NCBI GenBank assembly: GCA_035041965.1
Contig: JAPYMA010003025.1
Location: 62,001 to 126,000, forward strand
Direction of reading: 5' to 3'
Origin: Anisakis pegreffii
Lineage: Eukaryota; Nematoda; Chromadorea; Rhabditida; Anisakidae
Length of the DNA: 64,000 nt
The translations under genes and the position numbers were made by a program. Below, piece by piece: positions 1 to 13,900 of the stretch (the first letter of the stretch is position 1; each line of letters opens with the position of its first letter). The notes below the pieces were generated by a model that was not told the origin of the DNA, did no database searches, and worked only from the letters and a program-made list of their open reading frames with translations.

Positions 1-21
1 AAAAATTCGAACGTCTGGCTG

Positions 22-30
22 TTGTTTCAG
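22..30 (+). promoter_or_regulatory. Probable spliced-leader trans-splice acceptor of the elongase gene
   Basis: A TTGTTTCAG stretch ends 57 bases before the chosen ATG at 88, with no other plausible first exon visible in the window. In nematodes an unpaired acceptor of this kind just before a start codon usually marks spliced-leader addition. It could instead be the acceptor of an upstream 5'UTR exon outside the window. Confidence 0.4.
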
Positions 31-87
31 TCTACTTGAGCAATTCATGTGAAATGAGTTCAGGTGCACGTTTGCTAGCCGCCAAAA

Positions 88-3027
88 ATGTCGGGTAACG
101 TCACAGAACTGATCACTTTCAGTGACATATTCTTCGGGGATGAGTGGAATGTGAACAGGACTATTGCGTTCATGGCATTATGGGTGCCCACCTCATTCAA
201 GGTATTTCACCAATTTGCATGCTGAACCTTTCAAATCTGATGATTTATATTGGAAGATCTGCTGGCCTGATCTCAAATATTGACTCACTGTTAATCATCA
301 AAAGTCAATTCTCGTTTAGACTTTTAAATCAGGATATAAGTTCGAAATCATTGCTTATTTAAAAAGTTTCATTGCAGCGGTGGCATATTTTCAGATAGCA
401 ATTGCTTACTTGGCAATGGTCTATTTTGGGCAAAAGATGATGCGAAATCAAACTGCTTTCGAACTGGATCGACTTTTAGCCGTATGGAATTTCGCCTTCT
501 CGATTTTCTCAGCGATCGCTGCTTATCATCTCATCCCGGAACTTATATGGTCCCTCAAAAACCTCGGATTTGTCGGTAAAATTCAGTATTTCGAAACTCT
601 TTTGTCCACCAACCAGTCTGTCTCTTCACCGCCACTCCCAAACAAATTTTTAAAAAAACTGTCCTAAGCGTGTGAGTAACGGATCAGATAGTTCTCATGT
701 CGAAACCGGAATTTTTCCGGATCTTTTCAAGCGTTTGATTACGGTTGATCGATGATCATCCAGTCATGTACTTAACGTTTTGCACTGTTCCACTTTGTCA
801 ATCACATTTGTGCATTTGTTACATTTGTACTTAATCAATGAGCTTGTACTCAGTTAAGGAATTCAAAGTGAACTTATGCAAAATTGTTGCCACAATACCC
901 TGGCAATGCCCGATAGTCCACTACAAAATGTTCTCGAAATCAAACAAAGCCAATGAAAAGCAAGCTTAATTTTCGGACTTTTTTGCTGTTTACTATGAAG
1001 TGTATGGTGGTAATTGATCATAATCTGCTGTATTTCATTCATGAGTTGCATCATCAGGACACATATGTACTTATGCTTGAAAGGTGCATATTTTGAAACT
1101 TACTCAGTTTCAAACTGACAACATTTCAATCCAGTATGACCTTACTGAGTGGATAGTTTTGCCGTTTTCGTATGAAGAGAACACCAGGCAACCTAGGTTT
1201 TCCAAGAAAACTGGAATGCAAATGAAGACAAACAGAATGCATTTGGAAAAGTACCGAAACTAATGTTAACTAGACGACGAGCAACGAGGTACATGTATCA
1301 GTTAAGGTTCATACTGTAATAACGCCGATTTCTACAACGATCCATCAACGGGCTATTGGGGTTGGATGTTTGTGATGTCGAAAGCACCTGAACTTGGCGA
1401 CACGCTCTTTTTGGTACTCCGTAAAAGACCGGTTATTTTTATGCATTGGTATCATCATGCGCTAACGTTCCTCTACGCACAAGTTACATACTCAGAAAAA
1501 CAAGCATGGTGTCGATGGAGTTTAGCGCTCAACCTATCCGTCCATACCATTATGTACTTGTAAGTTGTTTTTTGTTGTTGTTTCGTGGCGATCATGATGA
1601 TACATGTCAAAATCAGTTGAAAGGATGATTGCGAGAACAATATAACGATGTTTAAAGTGTTCATTGCTGGGCAAACATTAAATATTGTTTCAACGACTTT
1701 CAGCTCACAATCAGTGAACAGTCCAAAGCCTAAGCTTATGCGAAACATTGCAAATAATCTTTAATTTATCCTTAAATTTGCAGTTATTTCGCCATTCGCG
1801 CACTTCACTTCAAAACACCACGTGCCATTGCACAGTTCATAACAACCATACAAATTGTACAATTCGTCATTAATTGCTACATTTTCGCTCATTTGTTCTA
1901 CATCAAGTACACCGATTCAATACCGGAGTGTCAAGTGGCGTAAGTTTTGTTGCAAACCTCATTGCAAAATATTCTCATTGATCAGTCATTGCTACTTTTT
2001 CACTGAACCATATGATGATTTCACGAAGCTTATCCTTATTCAAGCAGTTTCAAGAAATCCGTTGAAACTGCAGAATATAATGCATCTGGCAAACATTCGA
2101 ATAGTTCCTTCTGAACTATATTTTAAAAAATATCACACATCAATGAAAGTATCATGCTGTACATCACGGTCTCACTTAGTTTCTTTTCTTTGCGGTTCAA
2201 ATTTTCTTTTGTTCCATGACCGATCGATTCAAAATTTGATGAGTAGTTCTTGAACTACAAGAAGGCAATTGAACTTGCACACTCTTAGATGATTTCTGTG
2301 AATGTTACGATACCTCTGCCTACCTGTTTCATTCGATAAGTTATCATAACATCAGTAGCACTGAGACTTGAATCTTTCTTACTTTTGTTGTTCTAAAATC
2401 AGACAAGAGACTGCTCAATTTCAATTGAATTCTGTTGTGTTCTGAACGCTTAGAAGAAAAATTGAATTAAAGTGATAGGCATCTTCACGTTTGCATTCAT
2501 CAATCCCATGGTATCTCTAATAGAATTATTGTATGGATTCAATACTTTGCCCACTATTTTTCGCCTTTTAAAATACGAACAAGCAAAGCTTCACTTAATG
2601 ACAAATACGGTCTTCATGTCAGCCCACTGCCGCATCTAATGAGCTTTTGCTGGATTATATTTAAGTACATTTTAACCTCACTAACGAATAGGATCTTTTT
2701 TTTTCAGTTGTGAATTAGTTCGAATAAAGAAACCTGCACTAACAGTAGTAATAACTTTTGATTTTCTGATTCAAATTTAAACAACTTTATAAAAAACAAA
2801 TTATAACTTTGATGGCAATTGCAATAATTTTCAGATGGAATGTTCTCACAATGGGTACATTAATGTATTTAAGTTACTTGTATTTGTTCGTTGAATTCTT
2901 CTACAAAGCGTATATCGTTAAAAAACCACAACAGTCTCAACGGAACACGATTGCTGATGGAGAATTACCGGAGAAGAAAACGTTCTTACCGGCCAACGAA
3001 AGGATACAGTTGAAGAAGGATAACTGA
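88..3027 (+). CDS. ELO-family very-long-chain fatty acid elongase, five exons
   Basis: This is a membrane 3-ketoacyl-CoA synthase of the ELO/ELOVL family, the condensing enzyme of ER fatty acid elongation. Exons are 88-201, 395-575, 1307-1559, 1784-1939 and 2835-3027. They join in phase to 298 residues, the usual ELO length. The catalytic histidine box HWYHH lies in exon 3 (about 1444-1458), preceded by a conserved segment containing KAPELGDT. Several hydrophobic segments flank it. The C-terminus KKDN is a canonical KKXX ER-retrieval signal. Acceptors for exons 2 and 5 are TTTTCAG. HWYHH resembles the subgroup acting on saturated and monounsaturated chains (ELOVL3/6-like, nematode ELO-2/5/6-like), but chain specificity cannot be read from sequence. 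A start upstream of 88 is unlikely because the nearby ATGs at 47 and 54 are out of frame. Confidence 0.93.
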
Positions 3028-3110
3028 ACCACTTCTGAAAAAAAAAACGAAAACATTTAATCAGTTTTGATAGTTACTGATCACTGCATGTAACATCACT
3101 ATTGCTTATT

Positions 3111-3156
3111 GTCATTCAAATTTATTGTCAAATGTCATTCAAATTTATTGTCAAAT
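3111..3156. repeat. 23-bp tandem duplication
   Basis: Two exact adjacent copies of a 23-bp unit starting GTCATTCAAATTTATTG occupy 3111-3133 and 3134-3156, about 85 bases after the elongase stop codon. The location is probably the 3'UTR or just beyond. No function is evident. Confidence 0.9.
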
Positions 3157-5785
3157 TTTTTCGAAGTCACTTGATCATAACAATAATAACATGAGAGCTG
3201 TTATTTTTGTTATGAGTTACTATTGTTATGAGCTCGTACTCTCATTAGATCAAGTAACAGCTCTCTGTCATGAGTAACAGCTTTTGAATTTTCAATTTAG
3301 CACTTTGTGTTGCTGTCATCTTGTTTCTTAATCCCTTTTTAATTGCATTCCTCTCGTTCTGTCCACTCCGTGCTCATGTAATGTTATATTTCATTTGTAA
3401 TCTTAAAATTCAATTTACAATTCTCCTCTTAATCTACTTGTATCTGTAACATTCCCCCAACAATCCTTTAAACTACAATTATTTAGTGGTGATTCTCATC
3501 GGAATTTTTCCAAATGCTGTTTAAATGTCCAAATATCCGAATGCTTTCAGCGTGATTGCTGTTTAAAAAACCATCGTAAAGAAGAAGAGTTTTGTTCAAG
3601 TACTGTAAAAGAGTGACGGTGATAATAAAATTAATTGCTTTTCTGATAGCCAGTCTGATGTGTAATGCCATCAGGAGGCATTCTTTCATTTCTAAATGCC
3701 TTTATGTATTTCTGCAACGCATCGCGCAAACACCGAGAATAACTACGTCGAACTTTTCTCGTAATTTGTTTATTGACTCCAGAAAAAAATTTGTGGAGCG
3801 CAAAAAAAATTTATTGATGTTGCCGAATTCACTTCAATTGCATTTGTCTGATTACGTCGTATGCACTCGAAATTATTAATTGTGCGTTGTAAGCAATTCT
3901 CCTAAATTGACATAAAGCGCAAAATTCATTTATTATCAAATGAAATATTGGTGCAATAGCTTTTTAATGGTTCTCTGCAAGAAACAATCAATTTCTAAGT
4001 GGATTCGTCACCGGCTCGAGTAATAAGGACTGATAATGAGAGGATGTTTGACGGAAGAAATTGAAGAGAAATTACAATGAATTCGTTCGGTTATAATGAT
4101 ATTTTCATCTATGAAATCAGCTAAATCGTTTCGTCGCTAAATCGCTAAATCTTTTTCTGCAGCAGTTGTAATCGTACTGAATTTTTCATTTTATCATTGA
4201 CGAGGAGATCATTCAGTGAATTACGCAATAAATTGAATTGATTATGTGCTATCTAAACTAATTTCGATAGGAACAAATGAACGATATGAACAATCTCGAT
4301 ATAAACAAATATATGAACAAAACGACTGGGTATGGATGCTGAAGGATCAGTTCGTCGTCGTTGTCTTTATAAATACCATACTCAAAATATCTGATCTCTT
4401 CGAAGGCTTCATTCCTCGATTAACGACGACGTGTTGCTTGAAGAGTTATCGATCCATGCTACTGCGTTTTCTGTATGCTAACCGTTCAGAATCTAAGCTT
4501 CAAGTGAAATTTGAATCGAGTAAAAATTTCAAGTAAAAATTCGAATCATTTCATTGATAAATGCTATTCAAGGAACGGAATAGGAGTGGACATCATCCTA
4601 TTAGTATGATTGATCGGATCATTTCATGACATCACTAGTTCAAAGAGAGTTATTTTTGGTTTATTATTATCCCTAATGATATGATTTGCATGATTACTAT
4701 TTTCACTATCATCATCATTATTATTATTCCTATTATTGTAAAAATAATCGTCATTTTTCACGTCAATAAATAATCACTATTCAAAATACTCATCAATCAT
4801 CACCTCTGCACAAATTCCCGTCCAGCATAAGCTGCGATTATGATATTGCCTATGCACGCATTAAGCCATGCATAACTTGCAAATAACTGCATCAATCATG
4901 TACGGTAGAATAGTAAAGTGTGCTTTTTACACATTGCTGAATGTATAACATCTGACAAGTTGTACACCAAGAACCTTTGCACGCTTTGCTCTTTGATCAA
5001 AGATTCATTTCGATGGGAATATTTTTGCTGAATTCATAAATAATTCGAGTCACATCTTCAAACGTGCCTGTCTTTGAATAGCCCTCATTCACTACGAGAC
5101 TTTTTTGGTGGGGATGTGAAAAAAAATCATTCTGGATATAAAGCACAGTTCAAGCTAGGTATCAGTGAAACTCATTGACAATCGAGCAGCGAACGTGGGC
5201 AATGGGATGTGTGGAAACAGCGAATCAAAACATAAAGCACGAAGCGATTCGATGCCTATAACAATTAACCCATAATAATGGGTTGCTTGTATCGCATTGC
5301 CTGTGCGCACGAATGGATACATGATGAAAAGATCTGGCGTGGAGAGGGTTGATTCCAAGTATTGCTTCAAACACACTTCAGTGTTACGAGAAACATTTCA
5401 TAGCGTGTTGAAAGCAATGTTACACGAAAGCAGTCAATTCGATTCGCATTGTTCTAATAGTTAGTTGAATTGAACTACCTGCGCCAACTAGCAGCTTTCT
5501 ACAATCTGCATTAATCCAGTTTCTTTTCATTTGCTACTATTTGATATCGGATAATGGATTTCATCGGACCTTTCCTTGTACGTTGAGCAATTCCAGAAGT
5601 TCATTATGGATTTGTGCAAGGAATTTAAATGCTGATCAGTTGCTATCAGAGCGAGAATTATCAGTGTGCTTGATTATCATCCCGATTCTCTATAGCTCTG
5701 CAATGAGCCATACATAACTGAACTATATGAATCTTTGTTGAATCTGTAATTGAAGATTCTCAGTCTGCTGGAATATTCTTCTCCA

Positions 5786-5875
5786 GCTGATCAAGCCTTC
5801 GTTATTTCTATCATTCTCTTCCATCTTAATTGATTTTCTATGCCACTGGAATCTGATCAAACCTTCGTTATTCTT
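5786..5875 (+). repeat. Diverged 24-bp direct repeat
   Basis: The segment at 5786-5809 (CTGATCAAGCCTTCGTTATT core) is repeated with a few changes at 5852-5875. A CTGGAAT word also recurs before each. This looks like an old local duplication. No coding potential is evident. Confidence 0.6.
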
Positions 5876-6444
5876 GGCTCCGAAATGTGCCACATTCGAA
5901 ACGTTGCAAAGGTTGAGAGATTCAAATGTAAGAAGCAAAAGAAAAACTCGTTAGGTGTTGTTTTGGAATTGAATTCTACAGACCATGAAAATTTGCGCGG
6001 AGCGTGTGGCTCGAAGACTACGTCTTGTTACCATGACATCTGAAGTCGCTATATAAACGTACGATATGTGAATCGTATCCTTAATTGTTTTATGGTGATC
6101 TGAAATTTATTGTTAAACACATCTGATGACTCTCGAAAATCGCGAATTTTCAGGTCATTTCTTGCATTTTCTATGAGAATACCTCATTAGGCAGTCTCCG
6201 TTTCTCCGTGACCACATTTGTAACACTTCTCTGTGCTTTTGAGTGCTACGGCCTATTCCATAATTCATGAACTCTTTGAGATCAAGTGCGCCAGAACGGA
6301 ATAGATCTGCCTGATGTTGATTAAACCTTATTTGTTACTTCAACGATTCATCGAATCCTCATATTATAATATTTCTCAATCAAATAAGAGCAACTGCAAG
6401 TCTGAATTATTCACTCAATGAAGTGAAATGATACATCAAATAAC

Positions 6445-6486
6445 GAGTCGGCAAACCGCAACCCGTGGTCTAAATCCAGCCCTGGG
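6445..6486 (+). mobile_element. Fragment resembling the end of a hAT-family DNA transposon
   Basis: The stretch GAGTCGGCAAACCGCAACCC, followed by CGTGG, TCTAAATCC and AGCCC words, matches the layout of the GTCGGCAAAC...GGCCC...AAATCC...GCCC terminal sequences typical of Charlie-type hAT non-autonomous elements. It is more GC-rich than its surroundings. I did not find the opposite terminus or an 8-bp target duplication, so this is at best a decayed single end. The match is from remembered family pattern, not a search. Confidence 0.35.
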
Positions 6487-9400
6487 ATGGTTTCGCTTAG
6501 TCCACCGAATGCTGTCGAGAATAAATGAAATTTTGCCTTTGGCTGTCCTCATTGAGCTTACACCTGTCTTAATCGTCCCGCGATCTATATGAATGATACT
6601 TGTATTGTGTGTGCAACTCCAAAATGTTTTGGTATAAGTAATCCAATGATATGCTTCCTCATTCTCCTTGTGGTGTGAATTTTGGTATCAAATTGAAGAT
6701 TTCTCCTCTAGAAGATAAGCAAATCGTGATTGCGAGATTGAGAAAAGTGACGAAGAAGCATTATTGAATTGAGTTTAATTCTGTGCTGGAGGGTTGCGCA
6801 AGAATTTCTTATATTCATTCAGCTCCTTTTTTGAGAATGTTAGCAATACCAAAATCATCGATTATTCCAACGAAAACTTCAGTTCATTTCTCAATTATAT
6901 TTTCAGTCCATATCTAAACTTTCTCAAAACGTTATACTTGACAGATGTCTAATTTTCATTCGAAAAATTTTGCCCAAAAATGTTATTTTCATTTCAAATT
7001 CCTCATTTTCTCTCCGCAATATTTTTGAAACCATTCCTACAACACAATTGCATGTTTCTTGCTATTTTTATTTTGTTATCGAATCACTCTGACTCAGCTG
7101 TTGAATATTGCTTAGCGCCTGACTGCAGACGGAGTTTCACACTGACGAAAATCAAATTGAACACAATATCATTGAAAACCTGATTATTGCGGGAAACAAC
7201 TGCATTTCTGAAAATGTTGCTAATTGTAAGTTTGCCGAAAAAATGTCATTGTCTCAAAATGCCTGGAACATTCGAAAACGGATTGAGCATTTCTTATCGC
7301 ACTCTCTCAGAACCTGTTTAGAGGTGTAGATTTCCAAATGGAGGATAGTACTAATAGGATAGTATTATAGCACTCATTTTGTGTAAAGAAAGAGTAGCAA
7401 GCCGTAAAAGCGGATTTCAATGCCGTTTGATATTTAGTTACGGAAATCACTTTGGATGAATGATAAGTACATACAGAGCAGCGATTGTATGGCTTCACAA
7501 ACAAGCAGCACTTCGAATGTGGAGAATTTCGAATTAATGGAAAATTGTTATCATTCTATTTAGTGGTCGTTGGGCCCGCTAGCAGTTATACGACTTCAGT
7601 GCAGCCCGCAGAAGAAAATATTTGCTGTCCTCTGCACTGAACCATTATCAAGGTACGCAACTCTACGGAGATACGTCGAAGCTGAACGAATTGTTTGTGG
7701 CTGTTTGAATGTGACACATTAATGCAACTAGCCGGTCGTTGAATATCATTGCGATGAACATTTTTATCCATACATAGCTCACATTGGTTATCCTCATGAA
7801 GTCAAATGATCGAAGGTGCTGCTATCATCAGAATCTGTAGGTACACCAAGTACATCTCTATAGACACATGATGCAATCTCATCGAATTTGAATCGCGCAC
7901 TCACATTTAGTACCTCCACTATTAGTGGATAGTTGTTTCAGTCAATTTAAATGAACGTGATTGCGGAATACAGTTCCGGAAACATCCCATACCGCTCGCG
8001 TCCTTGTCATGTTTAATGTAATATCTGGAATGTTACGTCGTGCTTTTGTTTGACTGAATTTTAGCGATGCTTCAGAGTGAATTCGTTTACTCACTGTTAC
8101 CACTTATTCAAGCAGGAAACAATCTAGTGTTGATGATTAACTCTCGAAATGCATGAAAGCTTTAAAGATTGCGATCTGAATAACTCTTCAGTGTTGTCAG
8201 AAAGCTTTATTGACGAGACCTCTTCTGAGTGCGGTAGTATCAGATTCATATCAGATCTAGAAAAGAAATAAAGTAATATCTCTGGAGTATTGAACATTTA
8301 TTTTCACTTAAAAATTTCAAGTGTATACGATATGATGAGGAGTATGGGGACGTTTACGAAAGTAATTTAACCAGAACGTTGCTTTTATCCTAAATTGTCG
8401 CCCACTGTTCACTCATAAAGGCGAATTCGTAAAAATTTACTCGGTTGATTAATTAGATCGATGTTGTTGATTAATTTTATATTGTCTGCTCATTTTCATT
8501 GCGCATACCAAATCATGTACATAAAGCAGTTTAATGCCATCCTATGCGTGCATTCTCAGCTGCGACATGACATCACTGGAGATAATGAATATTCTGTTGT
8601 CGGGATCGTCGACTACGAACCAGTTATTCATTTGATCGACACTATCGTTTGATCGATATTAATTTCTCATCCCAATTAATTTCATTTGTTCGGATTTCTG
8701 AACATACTGAAGCATGCGACTGATAATTGACAATAGCATTGCCATTTTGCGCTTCAACTGCTTAGACGTATGTCTGTAGTAGATATGCGCCTTGATTCAA
8801 AATTATGAAAGTTTACCTGTTCGATTTGATTGCTTTTCGAAGATCATTCATAAGGCGAGCATACCTATCATCAGGCGTATTGTTCATCAACAACGATTTA
8901 ACGAGCATTTAGTAGACGGTGCTTATTAACTTTCATTGTTATTGTTGCACTTGAAGTGATGAATCCATAGCAACATTTCAAAATCATTGAAAACGCGATG
9001 TGAGTTGACATGCTCATGTCAGTTATTCATGGTTTCACTGTCAAGCAATAAGGAACAAATTATCTGGATGTCACCACCTCAGTGCAGTAGTTATAAACCA
9101 AATACAAAAGCGACAGTAAGTGAATATTGACAGAAACAGCTGCAATCGCGAAAAAGAATCTGTGGAAAAAGGGGAGCGCAATTTTTTAATGTACATTGCA
9201 GTTCTATTTCATTGCAGTTCTGACGACGATAGTCCATTGAGCTGCCTGCGATTTAACTCGTAATCCATTCGTAATTGTTTCTCACATCAGTATTTCTGCA
9301 CTGATGAGCGTTTGTGTGAGCAACTTACATTGCATGAACATGTGTGCATTATTCAACAATTGAACGCACAAATTGCCAGCAGGTACTATCGAAAGTTGGT

Positions 9401-9974
9401 GTTGTTGAAATAAAGTACGCAAATAAACAACGGCGATTCACGCTGCTCACGTAATTAACTTGTTTGTTCATCTCGTTAAAACCTATTATGAAATGTGTTT
9501 TTGAACATACGATCAATCATCCATGCACACTAAATTTTCAGTGAACAAACCAACCAACCATTGTTTTCAATATGAAGCGGAAAAAATTTTGTGAATGTAG
9601 AATGTAGGTACAATTTCACAATCTAGTGAAATATTTATATGCTTTAGGTTTGACTGGCAGTCACGTAATTTGTTAAAGTAGCGCTCATGACTTTTAAAAG
9701 TGCTGCTTAGAGATGAGAACGGAAAAGTAGTAGAATCTAATTGAATTGCACAGCAAGTATTCTTCGTATATCCATTACCAACGATAACAACGCTCAGTTG
9801 GCTTCATTAATAATTCAGTTCGAAAAGCTTTCAAATATAGGAGATAGAGGAAAAAATCTATTGAAGAAAAACTCTTTTTTTGATTTTGCGAGTTTTGTTG
9901 CATTTTATGTTTAATTTTGCTTGTGAACGCTCAGTTTCGAGACTTAGCCTGTTTCAGTTTGATACTAAAACTTT

Positions 9975-10025
9975 CGTGTTCACAGGATTCGAATTCCCGT
10001 CTGTGTACTCACAAAGTCACATGCA
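9975..10025 (-). pseudogene. tRNA-like fragment with B-box
   Basis: On the minus strand the sequence contains GGGAATTCGAATCC, a good RNA polymerase III B-box or tRNA T-arm core. It is preceded by a CTTTGTGAG word resembling an anticodon arm. No convincing acceptor stem or 5' half was found, so it reads as a tRNA 3'-half relic or a tRNA-derived SINE piece. Confidence 0.3.
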
Positions 10026-10673
10026 TTCTGTTTTCACCTGAAATATCCAAATCTCATTCAGTCACAATCAATTTTTGAGATTAAAGTGTTACGTTTTTTC
10101 AGTATTGAAAAGGCTACAGTATAACACTGATTCCGTCATGTGCTCATTGCAAAACCTTCGTTCTATGTAGATCAGAGAAAAGTGAGATGAATTCAACGAA
10201 TTTTGACCTAATTATCTTAAATGATAAAATTTTATTGCATGGATTGATATCTTCAAAGTTGAAGCAAACCATTCATGAGGGCAGTCCTGCTGAATGATCG
10301 TGTGCATTCGTTGAGTGCGGAAGAAATGTTATCTGCTATAAGATCTGTGACACATTATAACTGATGGTTTAGGTTTATTGATATTGTGTTGTTGATGAGT
10401 TGAGTTGTAGATTAGCTGTGCTGATTGACATTCAAGATGATTGACGCGATTAGTAGCTTCTCTCGAACTTTTAACAGTTCGCATGCACAAGTCTCTAGGT
10501 GAGACAGTCATAATTGTTGGAACACCAAAGAAATATGGATGGTGATTGCATGAATTCGTTTACATGTTGTGAATTGGTAATTGTGTCGAAACGAAGCCCT
10601 TTTTTAATATCTCTTAAATTGAGATATTCGTTTGTTTATCTCATTAATGAAATCAAACATCGGCAAAGATTTT

Positions 10674-10756
10674 GCAGCGACACGGAATCGAACTCACGCC
10701 TTCTGAACAGATCGCATTCTCAGAGCCCATCGTTACACCAGTACCCTATCGGCCCG
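10674..10756 (-). pseudogene. Degenerate class II (Leu/Ser-like) tRNA or tRNA-derived SINE head
   Basis: Read on the minus strand, this begins GCAGAACGGGCCGATAGGG and ends CGTGTCGCTGC. The first four bases GCAG pair with terminal CTGC. A GGCCGA D-arm-like word, a CTGAGAA seven-base stretch resembling a GAG anticodon loop, a long variable region and a GTTCGATTCC T-arm core follow in the right order. The T-stem, anticodon stem and inner acceptor stem contain mismatches, so a functional tRNA is unlikely. The alternative is the 5' tRNA-like part of a SINE. Confidence 0.4.
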
Positions 10757-10878
10757 TTCTGCAATGTTTCTTATATGATTTAAGTACAACCTTCTTTTGA
10801 GTACTAGCTATTATTATATACTAGCTCGGATGTATAATTTTTGCGCCTTCAATCTCTAACTGCTCGGCTGCACATTGA

Positions 10879-10936
10879 AAAGGTGAGCAATTGATCGGTA
10901 TGATGATGGCTGCTGACTACAATGAGATCGAATCCC
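10879..10936 (+). pseudogene. tRNA-like fragment with B-box
   Basis: The plus strand reads GATCGGTATGATGATGGCTG and later GAGATCGAATCCC, the latter close to the B-box consensus. Spacing resembles the element at 10674-10756, including a shared GGTA...GATGGGCT/GGCTG...CTGA pattern. Stems are poor, so it is treated as a tRNA-derived relic. Confidence 0.25.
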
Positions 10937-13900
10937 AGAAATACTGCTTACAGCATTCATTACACATAATCGTTTAATAATCATTTACGTGGCCACAAAA
11001 TTCAATTATTCGAGCGCTCTCGGCTCTGTGAGAAATTGGAAAAGAACTGCTCTATAGTATTATTTCAGGCACTTTCAGATAATTACAACAGTTCCTCTCG
11101 AAACACTTAGCTAATTTATGCACTCTCAAATTTCAAGTAACTACCGTTTGTGGGTTATCTCGTTCAGTGAGCTTTTTCTGTTCAAACTGTATATTTTAAT
11201 ACTTGTACTTCTCAAATCAATCTTCTACATGTGCGTGCGAAAAGCCCAAATTCCCAATAATCCTAGCATGAGAAAAGCCATTTTGCGAACATTCAACTGA
11301 CAACAGATAAATTTCACGAACAACGCACTTCGCCATTTCAATAGTTTTTATTGCTATGAGCGAATCTTTAATTGAGATCAGCCTGGGATGAGATAGATGA
11401 TCAGTGCGATAAATAACAACAATGCTGTGCTGTCACTCATCCGTAGACTGATTAAAATCATATCAACTGTGACGTGATTCATGCGATCGTTAACCATATA
11501 CATTAATTTATTCATTTATTTATCTATTCATTCACTTTTATCTATTCATTATTCATAAGCTATATTATTCATGCCAGCCATTCATAACAGTCAGCCGGTG
11601 CACACGCAGTGAATATTGCTTTACATGATAATATGATGCTGGTGTGATACCTACTGCCCCAAAGCCACTCACTATTTTCTATTTGAGTGAGTTAGGTACT
11701 GGGCTGTTTTCACTGATTAGTTACTGCGCTTCATCTGTTATCCCTAGGGTCGTGCTCGTAATCTTATTCGTTGACGCAATCATTAGGAGTCCAGTGAACG
11801 CGAGTAGGGACTCGATTCAAGATTCAAGAATGCAATGAAATATGATGTATCGGAGTGTTTTTGTCAACCAGAACAATCGGAAAAGTTGATAGAGCTCAGC
11901 TGATAACTCAACGCAAACGCTCATAAAGCCGAGAAGTTCAACGGAGATGTGTTAGTGCAGATGAGACTCAGGCACAAGTCAGACATTCCTATCACTCTTG
12001 AACGAACAGAAGAAATTCACCTACAACAAATTTTTTCGCTTCACTTCGAAGCACTTCAGTGTGCTGATTATTCGGTCCGTATTGTATTCAGCACTTATGA
12101 TAATAACCTTGCTGACTATTCTGCTAGTCTCTCAAAGGAATTTATCATTTCAAAGTAATCACTCTTTCTGCTTCTTCGAAAGGTAAATGGAGCATTAAAA
12201 AGCGTTACTCAGCCGGGGAAAGTGTTGACAGAAACTTGACACCACCTAAAGGCTTTCGCGTATGATTGCAGACAAATAAAATGAAAGTGTTTCGCTCATC
12301 GACGCCAGATTGAGGCGGTATTACTGAATGATTGTTGTTGATTAATTGAAAGTATGAATCAATTATTTATGACCAACTCGAAGCGGACGTCTCGCTGATG
12401 GTCGTTGTAACGACTGAACTGGATCAGTTGGCTAGCCGTTGACTGTGACTTTTTCTAATCATGAACAACTTCTTCAGCTACGGTCGTTCTCGTTTGTACT
12501 CTTGCGAATGATTATGTGGAGTTGTCACGTCGTAGCGCTCTCACCGTTGAAATTTTGTCTTTTTTTGCGTCTCAGCCAAGTGCATAAAATTGTAGTCTCA
12601 TTAGTTCCTATCTTTTAAGTTGCTCATTATCGCTATGGTTTGATATCAATGGGTCTAAAAACAAAACTGACGTTAGTTGAGTGACATTTGCAGTATGACA
12701 TTAGAACAGTTAGTCAGCGATATGAGGAACCTTGATGAAGTTACTTGTTTATACTTTTGAAAAATGTCATCAATGACATATCTCGAATGCATTAAATCAC
12801 CAGTTTCCGTTTCTTAACGCTAAACTATCATTATTAGTTATTCTAATCGTTCTATATAGTTGACTGAATGCGACTTAGTACAACACATTATTCACCTATC
12901 AATTCAGACGCATAACTAATGCGGCGATTCAAATAGTGATAATGAATGCATGCTTTGGCTGAGTCTTACTGAAACATTCAGTGTTCAACGCATTAATGAA
13001 GTTAATATTTTCCTTGAGGACAACATTCTTGGATTTGTCGTTCATTTGCAATTCAATCGCTTTGCTCTCTTAAAGTTTTGATTCATTGCTTGCAAAAATC
13101 GCTCATTCCGTTCCAATGAAAGCTTCATTGTTATTGCATGTATGCCTTCCAGATTAGGCCATTACATTAAGAAATATGTATTCATCGTAGATTGTTCATG
13201 ATATATCTCATGTATGTGGGGCATTGTTTTGCTGCATGACCACTTGAGGCTCTATGACAGACTGCTGCGATTCCATTTCCAGCAATGCGATTATCCTCAA
13301 TCCCACTTCCTGATTGTTTATCACACGTTGACGAAAATTCAAAGCAGAATCAGGAAATTCTCCAGGGATCAAAAATGTTACCGACGACGAATCGTCGTGA
13401 AAATTCGAAAGCCACTCCTTTGTGCACGAGTAAGTGCATTTGGAAAATAACGCTGAACAGTTATGGAGGAGTCGCTTTAAAAAGAATCAACCAATGCTAT
13501 TTTTCCATTCGATTTCCACCGTAAAGATGAAATTCTTCTTGTCACCTTCATGAGAACCGCCCATAGGCAATATTTATGAACATGTTATATATCAAAACCA
13601 GTTTCGTTATATGTACTCGAAATTCGTTATACCCATATGCAATGCCCATTTAAGTATAAGTGCATAGCATTTCTTCAGGCAATCGCCGTTGCACTCGATT
13701 CGTTGTTCTTTCCAATAGCATCTAGTATGATTATGTTAATTACATGCTTTCCCATAATGGACGATTTAATGATGTGAATGTTAGGTAACTATTGGTCTCG
13801 TGATAAGTTTTTTGAATCTTTCTCTCACCGATTATGAGCATTCTTTGCTGTTGGATACGAAATGCCATATCGTGTGAACTGTGTTAAGTTGAGATGATCT

